From Roseobacter sp. CCS2 (GTDB taxonomy: Bacteria > Pseudomonadota > Alphaproteobacteria > Rhodobacterales > Rhodobacteraceae), in assembly GCF_000169435.1 (NCBI RefSeq), contig NZ_AAYB01000003.1, forward strand, positions 335,440-399,439: 64,000 nucleotides of DNA. Reading direction: 5' to 3'. The translations under genes were made by a program, and so were the position numbers. Numbering within the stretch: position 1 is the stretch's first letter; the number at the start of each line of letters is the position of its first letter. Shown here piece by piece: positions 34,438 to 43,255 of the stretch. Under the pieces are notes generated by a model, which saw only the letters and a list, made by a program, of their open reading frames with translations, ran no database searches and was not told where the DNA came from.

Positions 34438-35466
34438 ATGACCATTAAGACCGATCTTGCAGACGCCGTGGGAAACACGCCCCTGATAAAGTTGCGCGCC
34501 GCGTCCGAAGCGACAGGATGCACCATTCTAGGCAAGGCGGAGTTCCTAAACCCCGGTCAATCGGTTAAGGATCGTGCCGCCCTTTTTATGATCAAAGATG
34601 CCATCGCGCGCGGTGATCTGCGCGCCGGTGGCACCATTGTTGAAGGGACGGCGGGCAACACCGGGATTGGCCTGGCCTTGGTTGGGGCCTCAATGGGGTT
34701 CAAGACGGTCATCGTGATCCCGGAAACGCAAAGCCAGGAAAAGAAAGACATGATCCGCGTCGCAGGGGCGCAATTGGTCGAAGTACCCGCAGTGCCTTAC
34801 GCCAATCCCAATAACTACGTAAAGTATTCCGGTCGTCTGGCGGCCGCATTGAATGAGACTGAACCCAATGGTGCGATTTGGGCAAACCAGTTTGACAATA
34901 CGGCCAACCGGCAGGCTCATATCGAAACAACCGGGCCTGAGATTTGGGAGCAAACAGACGGGAAAGTTGATGGATTTACCTGTGCCTGCGGCTCTGGTGG
35001 TACGCTTGCCGGTGTGGGCCATGTATTGCAGCCAAAGGGTGTGAAAGTTGGTATTTCCGATCCTGATGGTTCGGGCCTCTATAAACTTTATACCGATAAG
35101 GTGCCGCCGGCAGGAAATTCGATCACTGAAGGGATCGGGCAAGGCCGCATTACGGCAAACCTTGAAGGGTTCACCCCGGACTTTGCCTATAAAATTCCTG
35201 ATGCCGAAGCATTACCGATTGTGTTCGATCTGCTGCAGCACGAAGGACTTTGCATGGGCGGCTCTACCGGTATCAACATCGCTGGCGCGATACGCTTGGC
35301 GCGGGACATGGGGCCGGGGCATACGATTGTGACGATCCTGTGTGACTACGGCACGCGGTATCAATCCAAAATCTTCAACCCAACGTTCCTGCGTGAAAAG
35401 GGATTGCCTGTGCCGGATTGGATCGAAGCCGATGTCGACGTACCAGTGGTGTTTGAAGACGTATGA
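34438..35466 (+). CDS. cysK: Cysteine synthase A
   Basis: O-acetylserine sulfhydrylase of 342 residues, making cysteine from O-acetylserine and sulfide. PLP Lys44 sits in FLNPGQSVKDRAALFMI, and the substrate loop is EGTAGNTGIGLA. GAGAACTGGC-type differences from CBS are absent. It lies downstream of trgAB, as in the Rhodobacter tellurite locus, where CysK contributes to resistance. The stop overlaps the next start by ATGA (35463-35466). Confidence 0.93.
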   Translation: MTIKTDLADAVGNTPLIKLRAASEATGCTILGKAEFLNPGQSVKDRAALFMIKDAIARGDLRAGGTIVEGTAGNTGIGLALVGASMGFKTVIVIPETQSQEKKDMIRVAGAQLVEVPAVPYANPNNYVKYSGRLAAALNETEPNGAIWANQFDNTANRQAHIETTGPEIWEQTDGKVDGFTCACGSGGTLAGVGHVLQPKGVKVGISDPDGSGLYKLYTDKVPPAGNSITEGIGQGRITANLEGFTPDFAYKIPDAEALPIVFDLLQHEGLCMGGSTGINIAGAIRLARDMGPGHTIVTILCDYGTRYQSKIFNPTFLREKGLPVPDWIEADVDVPVVFEDV

Positions 35467-37781
35467 TCCGGCATTTCATCGCGTTTGGCCTGCTGTGCCT
35501 GTGTATTGCGGGCGGTCCCGTGGCAAGCGTGGCGCAAGAGCAAGCCACGACTGAACTTGCGTTGCCTGACGCCAATGAGTTCGAGCGTCTTGCCGAACGG
35601 GCCGAGGCTATTGCAGCGCGCGATGATGCATCCTTGTTTGCAATCAGCAGGTTACGTGGCGAACTTGTCGTCTGGCGCGATGCTTTTCTGGAACGTTCAG
35701 AGGTTAATACCGGGCGTTTGGCAACCGTTGACACACAAATAGCGGCATTGGGTCCCGCGCCTGAAAGCGGCGAAGAAGCTGAAAGCGTTGCCGCGCGCCG
35801 GGCAGAACTAACCGCCCAGCGCCAAGCATTGATGGCACCGCGTTTGTTGGCGCAAGAGGCGCATGCGCGCGCAAACGGCTTGATCGGCGAATTTGATGCA
35901 CAGTCGCTACAGCAGCAAACCAGCGAACTGACCGTGCGCGGTCCATCACCATTGAACCCAACACATATCGGCGCTGCAATGGCGGCGCTTTGGGGGCTGG
36001 TCGAAGTTGTTGGCGCCGAGGTCACAGCAGGGGTTTTCACGCAACGCCAGTCAGGGCAATTGGCGCGCGAACTTCCGCGGGCATTGGTCTTGTTCATCAT
36101 CGGTATTGGATTGTTGGGGGCAGGGCGCCGGTTGGTGACCCGTTGGCGTTCCCGCGTGGCTACAGGCGCGCGTCGTTTGCGACCGTTGCTTTTGTTTGCC
36201 GTCTCTGCTGTCCAGTTGATTGTCCCTTTGGTGGGGCTTTTTGTGTTGTCAGAGGCGCTGCAATCCCTGGATATATTCGGATTGCGGGGCGGTGATGTTG
36301 TCGCGGCGATCCCACTTGCCGGTTCATTTGTCATTCTTGGTTGGTGGCTTTCACGGCTGATCTTTCCCACGGGTGTGACACAGGGATACCTTGGATATGA
36401 TGCAGCGACGCGCGCCACAGGACGCATGCTAAGTGCCGCTATCGCATGGGTCATGGCGATTGGTACGCTGATTGGGGCCGGGCTGCGCACGATGGAGATG
36501 ACACCAGGTGCGGAGGCCGCGTTCGAATGGCCATTTCTATTCACCTTGGGCGTTTTGTTCTGGCGGTTTGGCCGCGTGATTGCCACCAAACCGCAAGCGC
36601 GCGGTGATGAGGTTGTTTCAGCCGGGCGGATGCGTGGATATCTTGGCCGGGTTGCCACGATTGTTGCCATTGTCGCGCCTGTGCTGGCGGCCATCGGCTA
36701 TACGGCTGCTGGCATCGCACTATTGGGGCCCTCTATCTTGTCCATGGCGCTGATTGGTGTCTTATTCCTGCTACAACGCATCGCACATGACATGACGCAG
36801 CGGCCCGATAACGAAGAGGACTTTCGCGGCATGTATGCGCTGGTCCCGGTTATTGTCAGTTTCGTGCTTTTTATCGCCAGTCTGCCGCTTTTTGCCTTGA
36901 TCTGGGGCGCACGCGTTGATGACCTGATCGAACTGTGGACCCGGTTCCGCGAAGGGTTTGCGATTGGTGAAACCCGCATTTCGCCGACCGATTTCCTGAT
37001 GTTCGCCGCCGTTTTTGCTGTGGGCTATATCCTGACCCGCTTTATTCAGGGCACGCTGCGCAAATCGGTCTTGCCACGGACGCGGCTTGATCTGGGCGGT
37101 CAGAACGCCATCGTCGCGGGCTTTGGCTATGTCGGGATCATTCTGGCTGCGATTATTGCGATCACAAGTGCGGGGATTGATCTGTCGAACCTTGCGATTG
37201 TCGCTGGTGCGCTGTCTGTGGGCATCGGTTTTGGTTTGCAAAATATCGTGTCGAACTTTGTGTCCGGTATCATTTTGCTGATCGAACGCCCTGTCAGCGA
37301 AGGGGACTGGATCGAGGTGGGCGGCCAAATGGGGTATGTGCGGGCGATATCCGTGCGCTCGACCCGGATTGAAACGTTTGATCGGACCGATGTGATCATT
37401 CCCAATGCGGATTTGGTCAGCGGTCAGGTGACAAACTGGACGCGTGGCAATCTGGTGGGCCGTGTTATTGTCCCTGTCGGGGTCGCCTACGGCACAGACG
37501 TCGATAAAGTGACCGAGATTTTGCGCGGCATTGCCGAAAACCATCCGCTTGTTGTGATGACACCGCCGCCTGCGGTGCTGTTCCAAGGCTTTGGTGCAGA
37601 CTCGCTTGATTTTGAAATCCGCGCCATCCTGCGCGATGTGAACTATGTGCTGGTCACAAAATCCGAAATGAACCACGCGATTACCAAGGAATTCGCGGCT
37701 GCCGGTATTGAGATTCCGTTTGCGCAGCGTGACATCTGGTTGCGTAACCCCGAAGTGCTCAAGGATCCGACACCATCATGA
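35463..37781 (+). CDS. MscS-family mechanosensitive channel with DUF3772 N-terminal domain
   Basis: A 772-residue protein: signal peptide (about 1-24, ending ASVAQEQ), periplasmic coiled DUF3772-type domain to about 170, some ten TM helices, then an MscS core near 560-760. The core shows the pore helix GALSVGIGFGLQNIVSNFVS and the beta domain ERPVSEGDWIEVGG, VRAISVRSTRIET and IIPNADLVSGQVTNW. It is of the large MscK/YbiO type. It is coupled by ATGA overlaps to cysK before and alaX after. Confidence 0.92.
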   Translation: MIRHFIAFGLLCLCIAGGPVASVAQEQATTELALPDANEFERLAERAEAIAARDDASLFAISRLRGELVVWRDAFLERSEVNTGRLATVDTQIAALGPAPESGEEAESVAARRAELTAQRQALMAPRLLAQEAHARANGLIGEFDAQSLQQQTSELTVRGPSPLNPTHIGAAMAALWGLVEVVGAEVTAGVFTQRQSGQLARELPRALVLFIIGIGLLGAGRRLVTRWRSRVATGARRLRPLLLFAVSAVQLIVPLVGLFVLSEALQSLDIFGLRGGDVVAAIPLAGSFVILGWWLSRLIFPTGVTQGYLGYDAATRATGRMLSAAIAWVMAIGTLIGAGLRTMEMTPGAEAAFEWPFLFTLGVLFWRFGRVIATKPQARGDEVVSAGRMRGYLGRVATIVAIVAPVLAAIGYTAAGIALLGPSILSMALIGVLFLLQRIAHDMTQRPDNEEDFRGMYALVPVIVSFVLFIASLPLFALIWGARVDDLIELWTRFREGFAIGETRISPTDFLMFAAVFAVGYILTRFIQGTLRKSVLPRTRLDLGGQNAIVAGFGYVGIILAAIIAITSAGIDLSNLAIVAGALSVGIGFGLQNIVSNFVSGIILLIERPVSEGDWIEVGGQMGYVRAISVRSTRIETFDRTDVIIPNADLVSGQVTNWTRGNLVGRVIVPVGVAYGTDVDKVTEILRGIAENHPLVVMTPPPAVLFQGFGADSLDFEIRAILRDVNYVLVTKSEMNHAITKEFAAAGIEIPFAQRDIWLRNPEVLKDPTPS

Positions 37782-38494
37782 CAGAACTGCTTTTCCGCAA
37801 AGACGCCTATGCCCGCGAAGCGACAGCCAAAGTGAGCCAGATCACGTCGGAAGGCGGGATCGTGCTGGATGGGACAATCTTTTATCCCACGTCCGGCGGC
37901 CAGCCCGGCGACAGCGGCACGTTACGCTGGAAGGGCCGCGAGATTGATATCGCGACGACGGTGAAAGGCGAGGGGGATGCGGTGGTCCTTGTTCCGGCAG
38001 AACCGGCAGGGATGCCCACGATAGGCCAAGACGTGACCCAAGTGCTGAACTGGGACCGGCGCTATCGTCATATGCGCGTGCATACCGCGTTGCACCTGTT
38101 GTCGGTGGTTATCCCGCTGCCGGTATCAGGCGGGTCAATCGGGGCCGAAAAGGGGCGCTTGGACTTTGACATGCCCGAAGCACCCGAAGATAAGACTGCC
38201 TTGGAAGACGACATCAACCGTTTGATCGCCTGCAACATGCATGTGACCGAGGAATGGATCAGCGATGAAGAGCTGGACGCCCAACCTGATCTGGTGAAAA
38301 CCATGTCTGTGCAGCCCCCACGCGGAACCGGCAGGATCCGTCTTGTGCGCATTGGGGTCGGCGATGAAACAGCCGATTTGCAGCCCTGTGGCGGGACGCA
38401 TGTCGCCAACACCGAAGAAATTGGGCGGGTGCGTATTGGTAAAATCGAAAAGAAAGGCCGCCAGAACCGGCGCGTCTATCTGCATCTGGAGTAG
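37778..38494 (+). CDS. alaX: Alanyl-tRNA editing protein (AlaX-like)
   Basis: Stand-alone editing domain of 238 residues that hydrolyses Ser- or Gly-mischarged tRNA-Ala. The zinc-binding motifs are His102 and His106 in RVHTALHLL and Cys204 and His208 in PCGGTHVANT. The N-terminal beta-barrel part (YPTSGGQPGDSGTL) makes it the longer AlaX class. The start overlaps the mscS stop. Confidence 0.93.
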   Translation: MTELLFRKDAYAREATAKVSQITSEGGIVLDGTIFYPTSGGQPGDSGTLRWKGREIDIATTVKGEGDAVVLVPAEPAGMPTIGQDVTQVLNWDRRYRHMRVHTALHLLSVVIPLPVSGGSIGAEKGRLDFDMPEAPEDKTALEDDINRLIACNMHVTEEWISDEELDAQPDLVKTMSVQPPRGTGRIRLVRIGVGDETADLQPCGGTHVANTEEIGRVRIGKIEKKGRQNRRVYLHLE

Positions 38495-38498
38495 GGCT

Positions 38499-39152
38499 AT
38501 GTGGCGTTTTGTAATCCTTTTGGTGGGGTTGACCTGCGCCAGCCTGCCTGCCGCAGCAGACAGCAGGTTTGCCGGATGCGACGTGGAACAGTCCAGGATT
38601 ATTGATGACGCGTTCGGCACTGCAAAAGACCTCACACTGAAAGCAGCGGTCGCAGTCGGCGACACGGCAGATTATCAGCGCTGGTTCGGGGATTATTCGG
38701 CAGCAAACGCCGAACAGGTTCGCGCAAGCCTTAAATCTATCGTGGTTGCACTACGCAGTGGTGCTGTCACGGCACAATGCGATCTGGTTACGGATGAAGG
38801 ATGCGATGGTGGGAACTATGCATGGGTTTATGCGCACGAACCTTATTTGATGCATTTGTGTCCGTCATTTTTCAATCTGCCACCTTTGACGGCGCTGCGC
38901 CCAGGCGATAGGCGGTCTGACAACGGAACACGCGAGGGGACAATTGTGCACGAAATTTCGCATTTTCGGCCAGTCGCGCAGACCGAGGATCATTGCTATT
39001 CACGCAGCGAGTGTTCGCAGATGGCGCAACGCGATGCGCGCCGGGCGATCGAAAATGCAGATAGCTATCAGTACTTTACCGAAGATGTGACGTATTTTGC
39101 CCGTCAGCCCATGGCAGACAAGCCACCACCGGCACCTCGCGCGAACCGCTAA
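38499..39152 (+). CDS. Secreted M35-like (aspzincin) metallopeptidase family protein
   Basis: A 217-residue protein with a signal peptide (MWRFVILLVGLTCASLPAAA). The zinc motif HEISH is in GTIVHEISHFRPVAQTEDHC, followed by the Asp of TEDHCYS as the candidate third ligand, in the manner of M35 enzymes, and several Cys pairs suited to the periplasm or outside. ATG 38499 is chosen because it starts the signal peptide and lies five bases after the alaX stop. Substrate is unknown. Its 3' end overlaps the convergent AI-2E gene by four bases. Confidence 0.78.
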   Translation: MWRFVILLVGLTCASLPAAADSRFAGCDVEQSRIIDDAFGTAKDLTLKAAVAVGDTADYQRWFGDYSAANAEQVRASLKSIVVALRSGAVTAQCDLVTDEGCDGGNYAWVYAHEPYLMHLCPSFFNLPPLTALRPGDRRSDNGTREGTIVHEISHFRPVAQTEDHCYSRSECSQMAQRDARRAIENADSYQYFTEDVTYFARQPMADKPPPAPRANR

Positions 39153-40294
39153 TCGCGGCGCAGGTCCTGTCCAAACAAATCACGCTCAATCGGTTGATCC
39201 AGCATCTTTTCGGATTCTGGCAATCCTTCGCGCGAAAGCAGAACAGCGACATTGCGCAGGTTTGGCACATGGCTGCATACAACCAACAGCATCACCATGA
39301 TTGGCACCGAAAGAAACATCCCCGGAATGCCCCAAACCGCACCCCAAAAAGCCAGTGACAGAATGATCCCAAATGACGACAGGCGCAGCGCGCGCCCCAT
39401 CAACATCGGATCAATGATACTGCCGTTGATAAATTGAATGACGCCAGCAATGGCAAAGATGGCAAGGGTGATCGTTGCATCGCCAAGCTCCACATGGGCC
39501 ACCAGCGCGATCAAAGCAGTTGCGACGATAGAGCCGATGTTTGGTATGAAGTTCAGCACAAAGGTGATGATGCCCAGCGATGTCGCCAGCTCAAGGCTGA
39601 ACGCCTGAGCCAGAACAAAAATCATCGCGCCGGTGATTGCGCTGATCACGGTCTTCACCAACAGATAATAGTTCACGCGATGAATGATAGACTGAATGAT
39701 TTTACCCACGCGCTCTGCCTGCACCTCATCGCCGACAAGGCTGAGGAGCTTGGTCTGAAACCAAATCCGCTCTGCAAACAAAAAGCCCACAAAGAGAATG
39801 ATCAGCACGGTGCCCTGCGTCACACCGCTTGCCTGACTGGCGGCACCACGCAAATAGCTTGAGATTTCGACAGATTGCAACGCATTGAAGACCGCCAGCT
39901 GGCTGTCCTCACCCAGAAACGCAAAAAGCGACGCGACGGCAGAGGGCGCGCGTTCAGCATAAGACAGGGTTGTGACAAGGACAGTGTTCACTTGTGCCAA
40001 CAGGATTGACGTCAGTGTCAGCAAAGCAGCTGCAATCAGCACCATCGCCGCGATACTGGCAAGTGTGTTGGGAATGCGAAAGGGCCCAACCCTTTGGCGG
40101 GCAATAAAGTTGATCACATCGCTGGTCAGGCTGAAAAGAATAATCGCCGTGGCCAGCGAGATCAGCACAAACCGCGCTTGCACCAGCAAGAAAAGCACCA
40201 CAGCAAAGGCAATAATCAACAGTGCACCGGTCTGCAGACGCGTCGTTTCGCTTGGCCTTTCAGCTTTGCCGGTTTTCGGCGGATCGTGCAGCAT
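39149..40294 (-). CDS. AI-2E family transporter (YdiK/PerM-like)
   Basis: A 381-residue membrane protein with about eight TM helices. The C-terminal GIITFVLNFIPNIGSIVAT, NGSIIDPMLMGRALRLS and SLAFWGAVWGIPGMFLSVPI (segments) are the family signature. Members act as sodium/proton antiporters or small-molecule permeases; autoinducer export is not established for most. No neighbour narrows the function. Confidence 0.9.
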   Translation of the reverse strand: MLHDPPKTGKAERPSETTRLQTGALLIIAFAVVLFLLVQARFVLISLATAIILFSLTSDVINFIARQRVGPFRIPNTLASIAAMVLIAAALLTLTSILLAQVNTVLVTTLSYAERAPSAVASLFAFLGEDSQLAVFNALQSVEISSYLRGAASQASGVTQGTVLIILFVGFLFAERIWFQTKLLSLVGDEVQAERVGKIIQSIIHRVNYYLLVKTVISAITGAMIFVLAQAFSLELATSLGIITFVLNFIPNIGSIVATALIALVAHVELGDATITLAIFAIAGVIQFINGSIIDPMLMGRALRLSSFGIILSLAFWGAVWGIPGMFLSVPIMVMLLVVCSHVPNLRNVAVLLSREGLPESEKMLDQPIERDLFGQDLRRD

Positions 40295-40423
40295 GTGCTG
40301 ATAGGCCTCTCATCATCGAAGCTTCTTTTGTAAGGTGCAGTTGGGGCTGCCGTAAAGGGGGCTCACAAACATATGTCTAGGGTCTTGCAAAGTCCGGGCA
40401 CTTGAGGCTAAACCCCGCGTCAC

Positions 40424-40513
40424 GGACAGGTGGCCGAGTGGTCGAAGGCGCACGCCTGGAAAGTGTGTAGGCGGGAGACCGTCTCCAGGGTTCGAATCCC
40501 TGTCTGTCCGCCA
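40424..40513 (+). tRNA. tRNA-Ser(GGA)
   Basis: The acceptor stem GGACAGG pairs with TCTGTCC (one G-T), discriminator G and CCA encoded. The D arm is GCCGAGTGGTCGAAGGC. The anticodon stem CACGC/GTGTG holds loop CTGGAAA, with anticodon GGA at 40458-40460. There is a long variable arm (AGGCGGGAGACCGTCTC) typical of class II tRNA-Ser, and T arm CAGGG-TTCGAAT-CCCTG. Its 3' end is duplicated at 44094-44108. Confidence 0.97.
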
Positions 40514-40514
40514 C
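40500..40514 (+). repeat. Attachment-site repeat, tRNA-proximal copy
   Basis: CTGTCTGTCCGCCAC, the end of the T arm, acceptor strand and CCA of tRNA-Ser plus one base. Identical to the copy at 44094-44108. Confidence 0.7.
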
Positions 40515-40758
40515 AAAATCAGTAATCGTCATATAAATAAGGGGTTCTATGAAAATGGAAATCGCCAAGGTCCATCTCAGGTCCAGATTTTTGCAGATTG
40601 CTACTGACCCTTGATGACGTTGCGTCACCTTTTAGACGTACTTGCTGATTTGCTCCAAAGGGTCGGCCCGCCAACCGTTTCCGGTGTGACGTGGCGGGCG
40701 TCCTTTTTATGGAAATGAGCGCAGAATGTCGCGGGGCTGCGACGTGGGCAAGGTGCCG

Positions 40759-40812
40759 CGCGTCGTGGATTTGCTTGCGGGTCAGGCCAAGGTCGGCGGT
40801 GGTGGGCTTGTT
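40759..40812 (-). pseudogene. Fragment of a phage-type gene
   Basis: The stretch NKPTTADLGLTRKQIHDAR on the minus strand resembles the helix-rich segment (TLADLGLTRKQ-HEAR) common in phage and prophage proteins near ParB-like or methylase genes. Flanking sequence in the same open frame (40519-41130) does not look like protein and is GC-skewed, so only this remnant is claimed. Confidence 0.3.
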
Positions 40813-41138
40813 CTCATCCGAAACATGCTGATTGTCTGCACGCGTCCTGACTTCGCCACAGCCCTGCGCTGCGTTGAACCCACGCGCCAAACGCATCGAC
40901 CTTGGGGGACCATCTCCCCTTGGTACGACGCACGGCCCGCGCTCTGCTCCAAAATACCCCCTAGAACGATTTGAGAACATCTGATATTCTCGCATCTTAT
41001 GTTGCGTTCCGATTTCACCCGTTACAAATACCCGCACCACCTCGCTCAGAGCGGCGATGATTGGTTGATCAGGTACAAAGGTGGTCGCCCCGTTGCGCGG
41101 GCATCTCTGGACCAGCGCACAACTCCACATAGACGGCA

Positions 41139-41312
41139 GTGTGGGTTACGTGGACTGATCCCGGCACCAAAGGCACCACAGCCACGCTAGAAGAGGCCCT
41201 ACAGGTAATCAAAGGCGCGATCCTTGCCCTACCGCCAGAAAAGCGCGTTAAGCCCATGACACCGGGCGACAGGGCGCGCAGGGATAATCCGGGGCTGCGG
41301 CACTATCGGTAG
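41139..41312 (+). pseudogene. Possible gene remnant, 57 codons
   Basis: The frame reads WTDPGTKGTTATLEEALQ, VIKGAILALPPEKRVKPMTP, then GDRARRDNPGLRHYR and stop. It looks like the C-terminal part of a real protein (amphipathic helix, conserved-looking tail). Upstream the same frame meets a TAG and plausible coding sequence continues in another frame, so it appears frameshifted. No family is recognised. It ends two bases before the convergent PIN-like gene. Confidence 0.35.
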
Positions 41313-41314
41313 CA

Positions 41315-41911
41315 CTATGTGGCCTCGGAAATCCTTAAAAGTGCCAACTCAGGCGTCGCAATGTGCTGCATCCCCAATTTGGACAGTCCAACGGAGTTTT
41401 TCTGAAAGTCCTTGGTGTTGTTCGTCACGAAGACGTCTCGGCCAGCGTGAATGTGCGAGTAAGCCGAAACAACATCGCACCAAGTATTACGCCACTTCGA
41501 CAGTGCCTCCGATTGGATAGCTGTGCCGTTCAGTTCAGTACCATCTGGCAAGAAATTCGATGGGCGGTTTGGCAAGTTTGGCGCTATGACTTCCCAAAGT
41601 GCATCCATATCGCGCTGGAAGTCATCGCCAACACAGTAACAGAAATCCATGTAGCTGAGGTCAAATATGCATGGCATCAAAACGATTGGTAAGTTTTGCC
41701 AACCTAGCGCAGCAACCCTGTCCTTAAATATGTTTGCGTGTCCCGGAAATCTCTTTGAGCGGGTGTTTTCTGACGCTGACGCGGCAAGCAACGCAACCTC
41801 AATATCGCCCTTGCGGTGTCGGTTAATCAATTCGAGCACGTCTTGGGCTTGAGGCCGTTGTTCCTCAACTTCAATTACGCAATTCCAATCAAGTGTAAAT
41901 TCAGGCTTCAT
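41315..41911 (-). CDS. PIN-domain-like protein, possible toxin
   Basis: A 198-residue protein. The N-terminus (FTLDWNCVIEVEE) has the hydrophobic strand plus Asp8/Asn10 arrangement of PIN nucleases. The C-terminal part GRDVFVTNNTKDFQKN followed by a loop and TPELALL matches the last acidic-strand region (consensus VTxDxDF). Between lie acidic helices. A small gene is 24 bp upstream on the same strand, as in toxin-antitoxin pairs. The assignment to PIN is by pattern only and RNase activity is inferred. Confidence 0.5.
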   Translation of the reverse strand: MKPEFTLDWNCVIEVEEQRPQAQDVLELINRHRKGDIEVALLAASASENTRSKRFPGHANIFKDRVAALGWQNLPIVLMPCIFDLSYMDFCYCVGDDFQRDMDALWEVIAPNLPNRPSNFLPDGTELNGTAIQSEALSKWRNTWCDVVSAYSHIHAGRDVFVTNNTKDFQKNSVGLSKLGMQHIATPELALLRISEAT

Positions 41912-41935
41912 TTGTTTTTCCGTTGAAAGAAATTT

Positions 41936-42124
41936 TCAGTTTAGGTTGGTCAGATACCTGATGCGGGCGTCTAGCAACTTGCGCCGCAATGAGGCGTCGC
42001 CCCCCGCCATCTGGTCTACTTCGGTCTGAAAGGTAGCGTCGCTTTGCGTAAAGAACTCATGGGCAATAGCGCGAAAAGTCTGTTCTGCCGGGCCCATTTC
42101 GTTGCTGTCATCGGCGTTATCCAT
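41936..42124 (-). CDS. Small protein upstream of the PIN-like gene, possible antitoxin
   Basis: A 62-residue acidic protein (DNADDSNEMGPAEQTFRAIA start; MAGGDASLRRKLLDARIRYL near the end), apparently all-helical. It precedes the PIN-like gene by 24 bp on the same strand. No DNA-binding fold is recognised. The antitoxin idea rests on position and size alone. Confidence 0.45.
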   Translation of the reverse strand: MDNADDSNEMGPAEQTFRAIAHEFFTQSDATFQTEVDQMAGGDASLRRKLLDARIRYLTNLN

Positions 42125-42230
42125 GCGGGCATAATATCAAATCAGCACATCAAACAGCAAGGCAAACGCAAACGGTTACAGTTCCGGGCATTTCCATGCG
42201 GCACCGAGATTTACGATTATTGCGCCACAG

Positions 42231-42440
42231 TTATGATATGCACAACAAAACAATTTTCCTAATTTCTGGAAAAATTTCTGTTAGTTGGGGTGTCCGGTAT
42301 CCAGCAAGCAAATGCTCAGATTTTTTACCCCCCCTACCCATGCCAAAGGCGAAGCCAATGATTGGCGTGTTCTGATCTGAAACGCTGGAATGAAGCCGAT
42401 GCTGACTAATTAAAACAACAACATAACAATATTGAGCCAT
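42231..42440 (-). CDS. Hypothetical protein, 69 residues
   Basis: ATG 42440 has a good ribosome site (AAGGAAAG). The protein starts MAQYCYVVVLISQHRLHSSV and has a central GFAFGMGRGGKKSEHLLAGY. Not recognised, and may be a remnant. It is divergent from the outer-membrane protein gene. Confidence 0.35.
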   Translation of the reverse strand: MAQYCYVVVLISQHRLHSSVSDQNTPIIGFAFGMGRGGKKSEHLLAGYRTPQLTEIFPEIRKIVLLCIS

Positions 42441-42528
42441 TATCTTTCCTTGATGGCCACCTAACTGAGGGCATGACCGCACGACGTGCGCCAAACTTGT
42501 TCCAATTGACCTCTGAAAGGACCTTCAA

Positions 42529-43227
42529 ATGAAACGATTTCTTCTGTTAACAACCACCTTCATTAGCTTCACAACCGTCGCACTAGCTGAGACACATGAG
42601 ACGCCAGCGGTTGATGCCTCTGCCATGTTTGCGCCTCAGTGGTCCGAATTCTATGCGTTTGGGCAGGTAAGCGCGCCCATCGGCGTGCAGCCTGAATACA
42701 CCTATGTTCCCGTAGACTCCACAACAGAGGTTCCGATGGAGGGCGCAGCAGCCGTCATTGGGATTGGATATGAGGTTGCGCGGACAGGAAATGTGGTGTT
42801 TGCAGTTGAGGCTGACATCTCGTTCGGCAACTATGACTCTGGCCAAGTGCTCGTAGATACCACTCCTTGCATTACCAACGCTCCAGATGAGGCTTGCAGG
42901 GCGGAGGTTAGCGCTATTGCCACTGGGCGGGCGCTGATCGGTTATAAGCAGGGTGCCTTTACGCCATATATTACAGGTGGCGTTGCCATAGCGCGCGCTT
43001 CTGGTCACGCAGATACTGGCGCATGTGGCGGTTCGGATTGTGATTTTGATGAAGCGCTAACGGGTTGGACCGCCGGGCTTGGCATCATTTATGACATCAA
43101 TGAGACTTTCGCCTTAAAAGCGGACCTGCTTCAATATGAGTTAGAGGACCCGGAGTTCGGCAGCGATAGCGTCACTGGCAGTTTTCGTTTCGGGGAAATT
43201 CGCATCGGCGCAGTCTATCGTTTCTAA
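42529..43227 (+). CDS. Outer-membrane beta-barrel protein
   Basis: A 232-residue protein with a signal peptide (MKRFLLLTTTFISFTTVALA). The mature part alternates hydrophobic and polar residues in short strands (AAVIGIGYEVARTGNVVFAV, FTPYITGGVAIARA, LTGWTAGLGIIYDINETFAL) and ends with a terminal aromatic, AVYRF, the signal for BAM assembly. It contains two Cys pairs. It resembles the OmpA/OmpX-like eight-stranded barrels. It is the best-preserved gene in the tRNA-Ser element and may serve as cargo. The ribosome site is GAAAGGA. Confidence 0.8.
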   Translation: MKRFLLLTTTFISFTTVALAETHETPAVDASAMFAPQWSEFYAFGQVSAPIGVQPEYTYVPVDSTTEVPMEGAAAVIGIGYEVARTGNVVFAVEADISFGNYDSGQVLVDTTPCITNAPDEACRAEVSAIATGRALIGYKQGAFTPYITGGVAIARASGHADTGACGGSDCDFDEALTGWTAGLGIIYDINETFALKADLLQYELEDPEFGSDSVTGSFRFGEIRIGAVYRF

Positions 43228-43255
43228 TGACCGGCAACGCAAAGCGATAGCACAA

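Noticed and set aside
35375..36694. Antisense open frame of 439 codons opposite the mscS-like gene
   Set aside because: The plus strand carries a clear membrane protein with MscS motifs; the antisense product is Ser/Arg/Pro-rich low-complexity typical of a mirror frame in GC-biased DNA.
40519..41130. 203-codon minus-strand frame after tRNA-Ser
   Set aside because: Only a short phage-like stretch (40759-40812) looks like protein; the rest has biased composition and reads over the region flanking the tRNA, so it is not called as a full gene.
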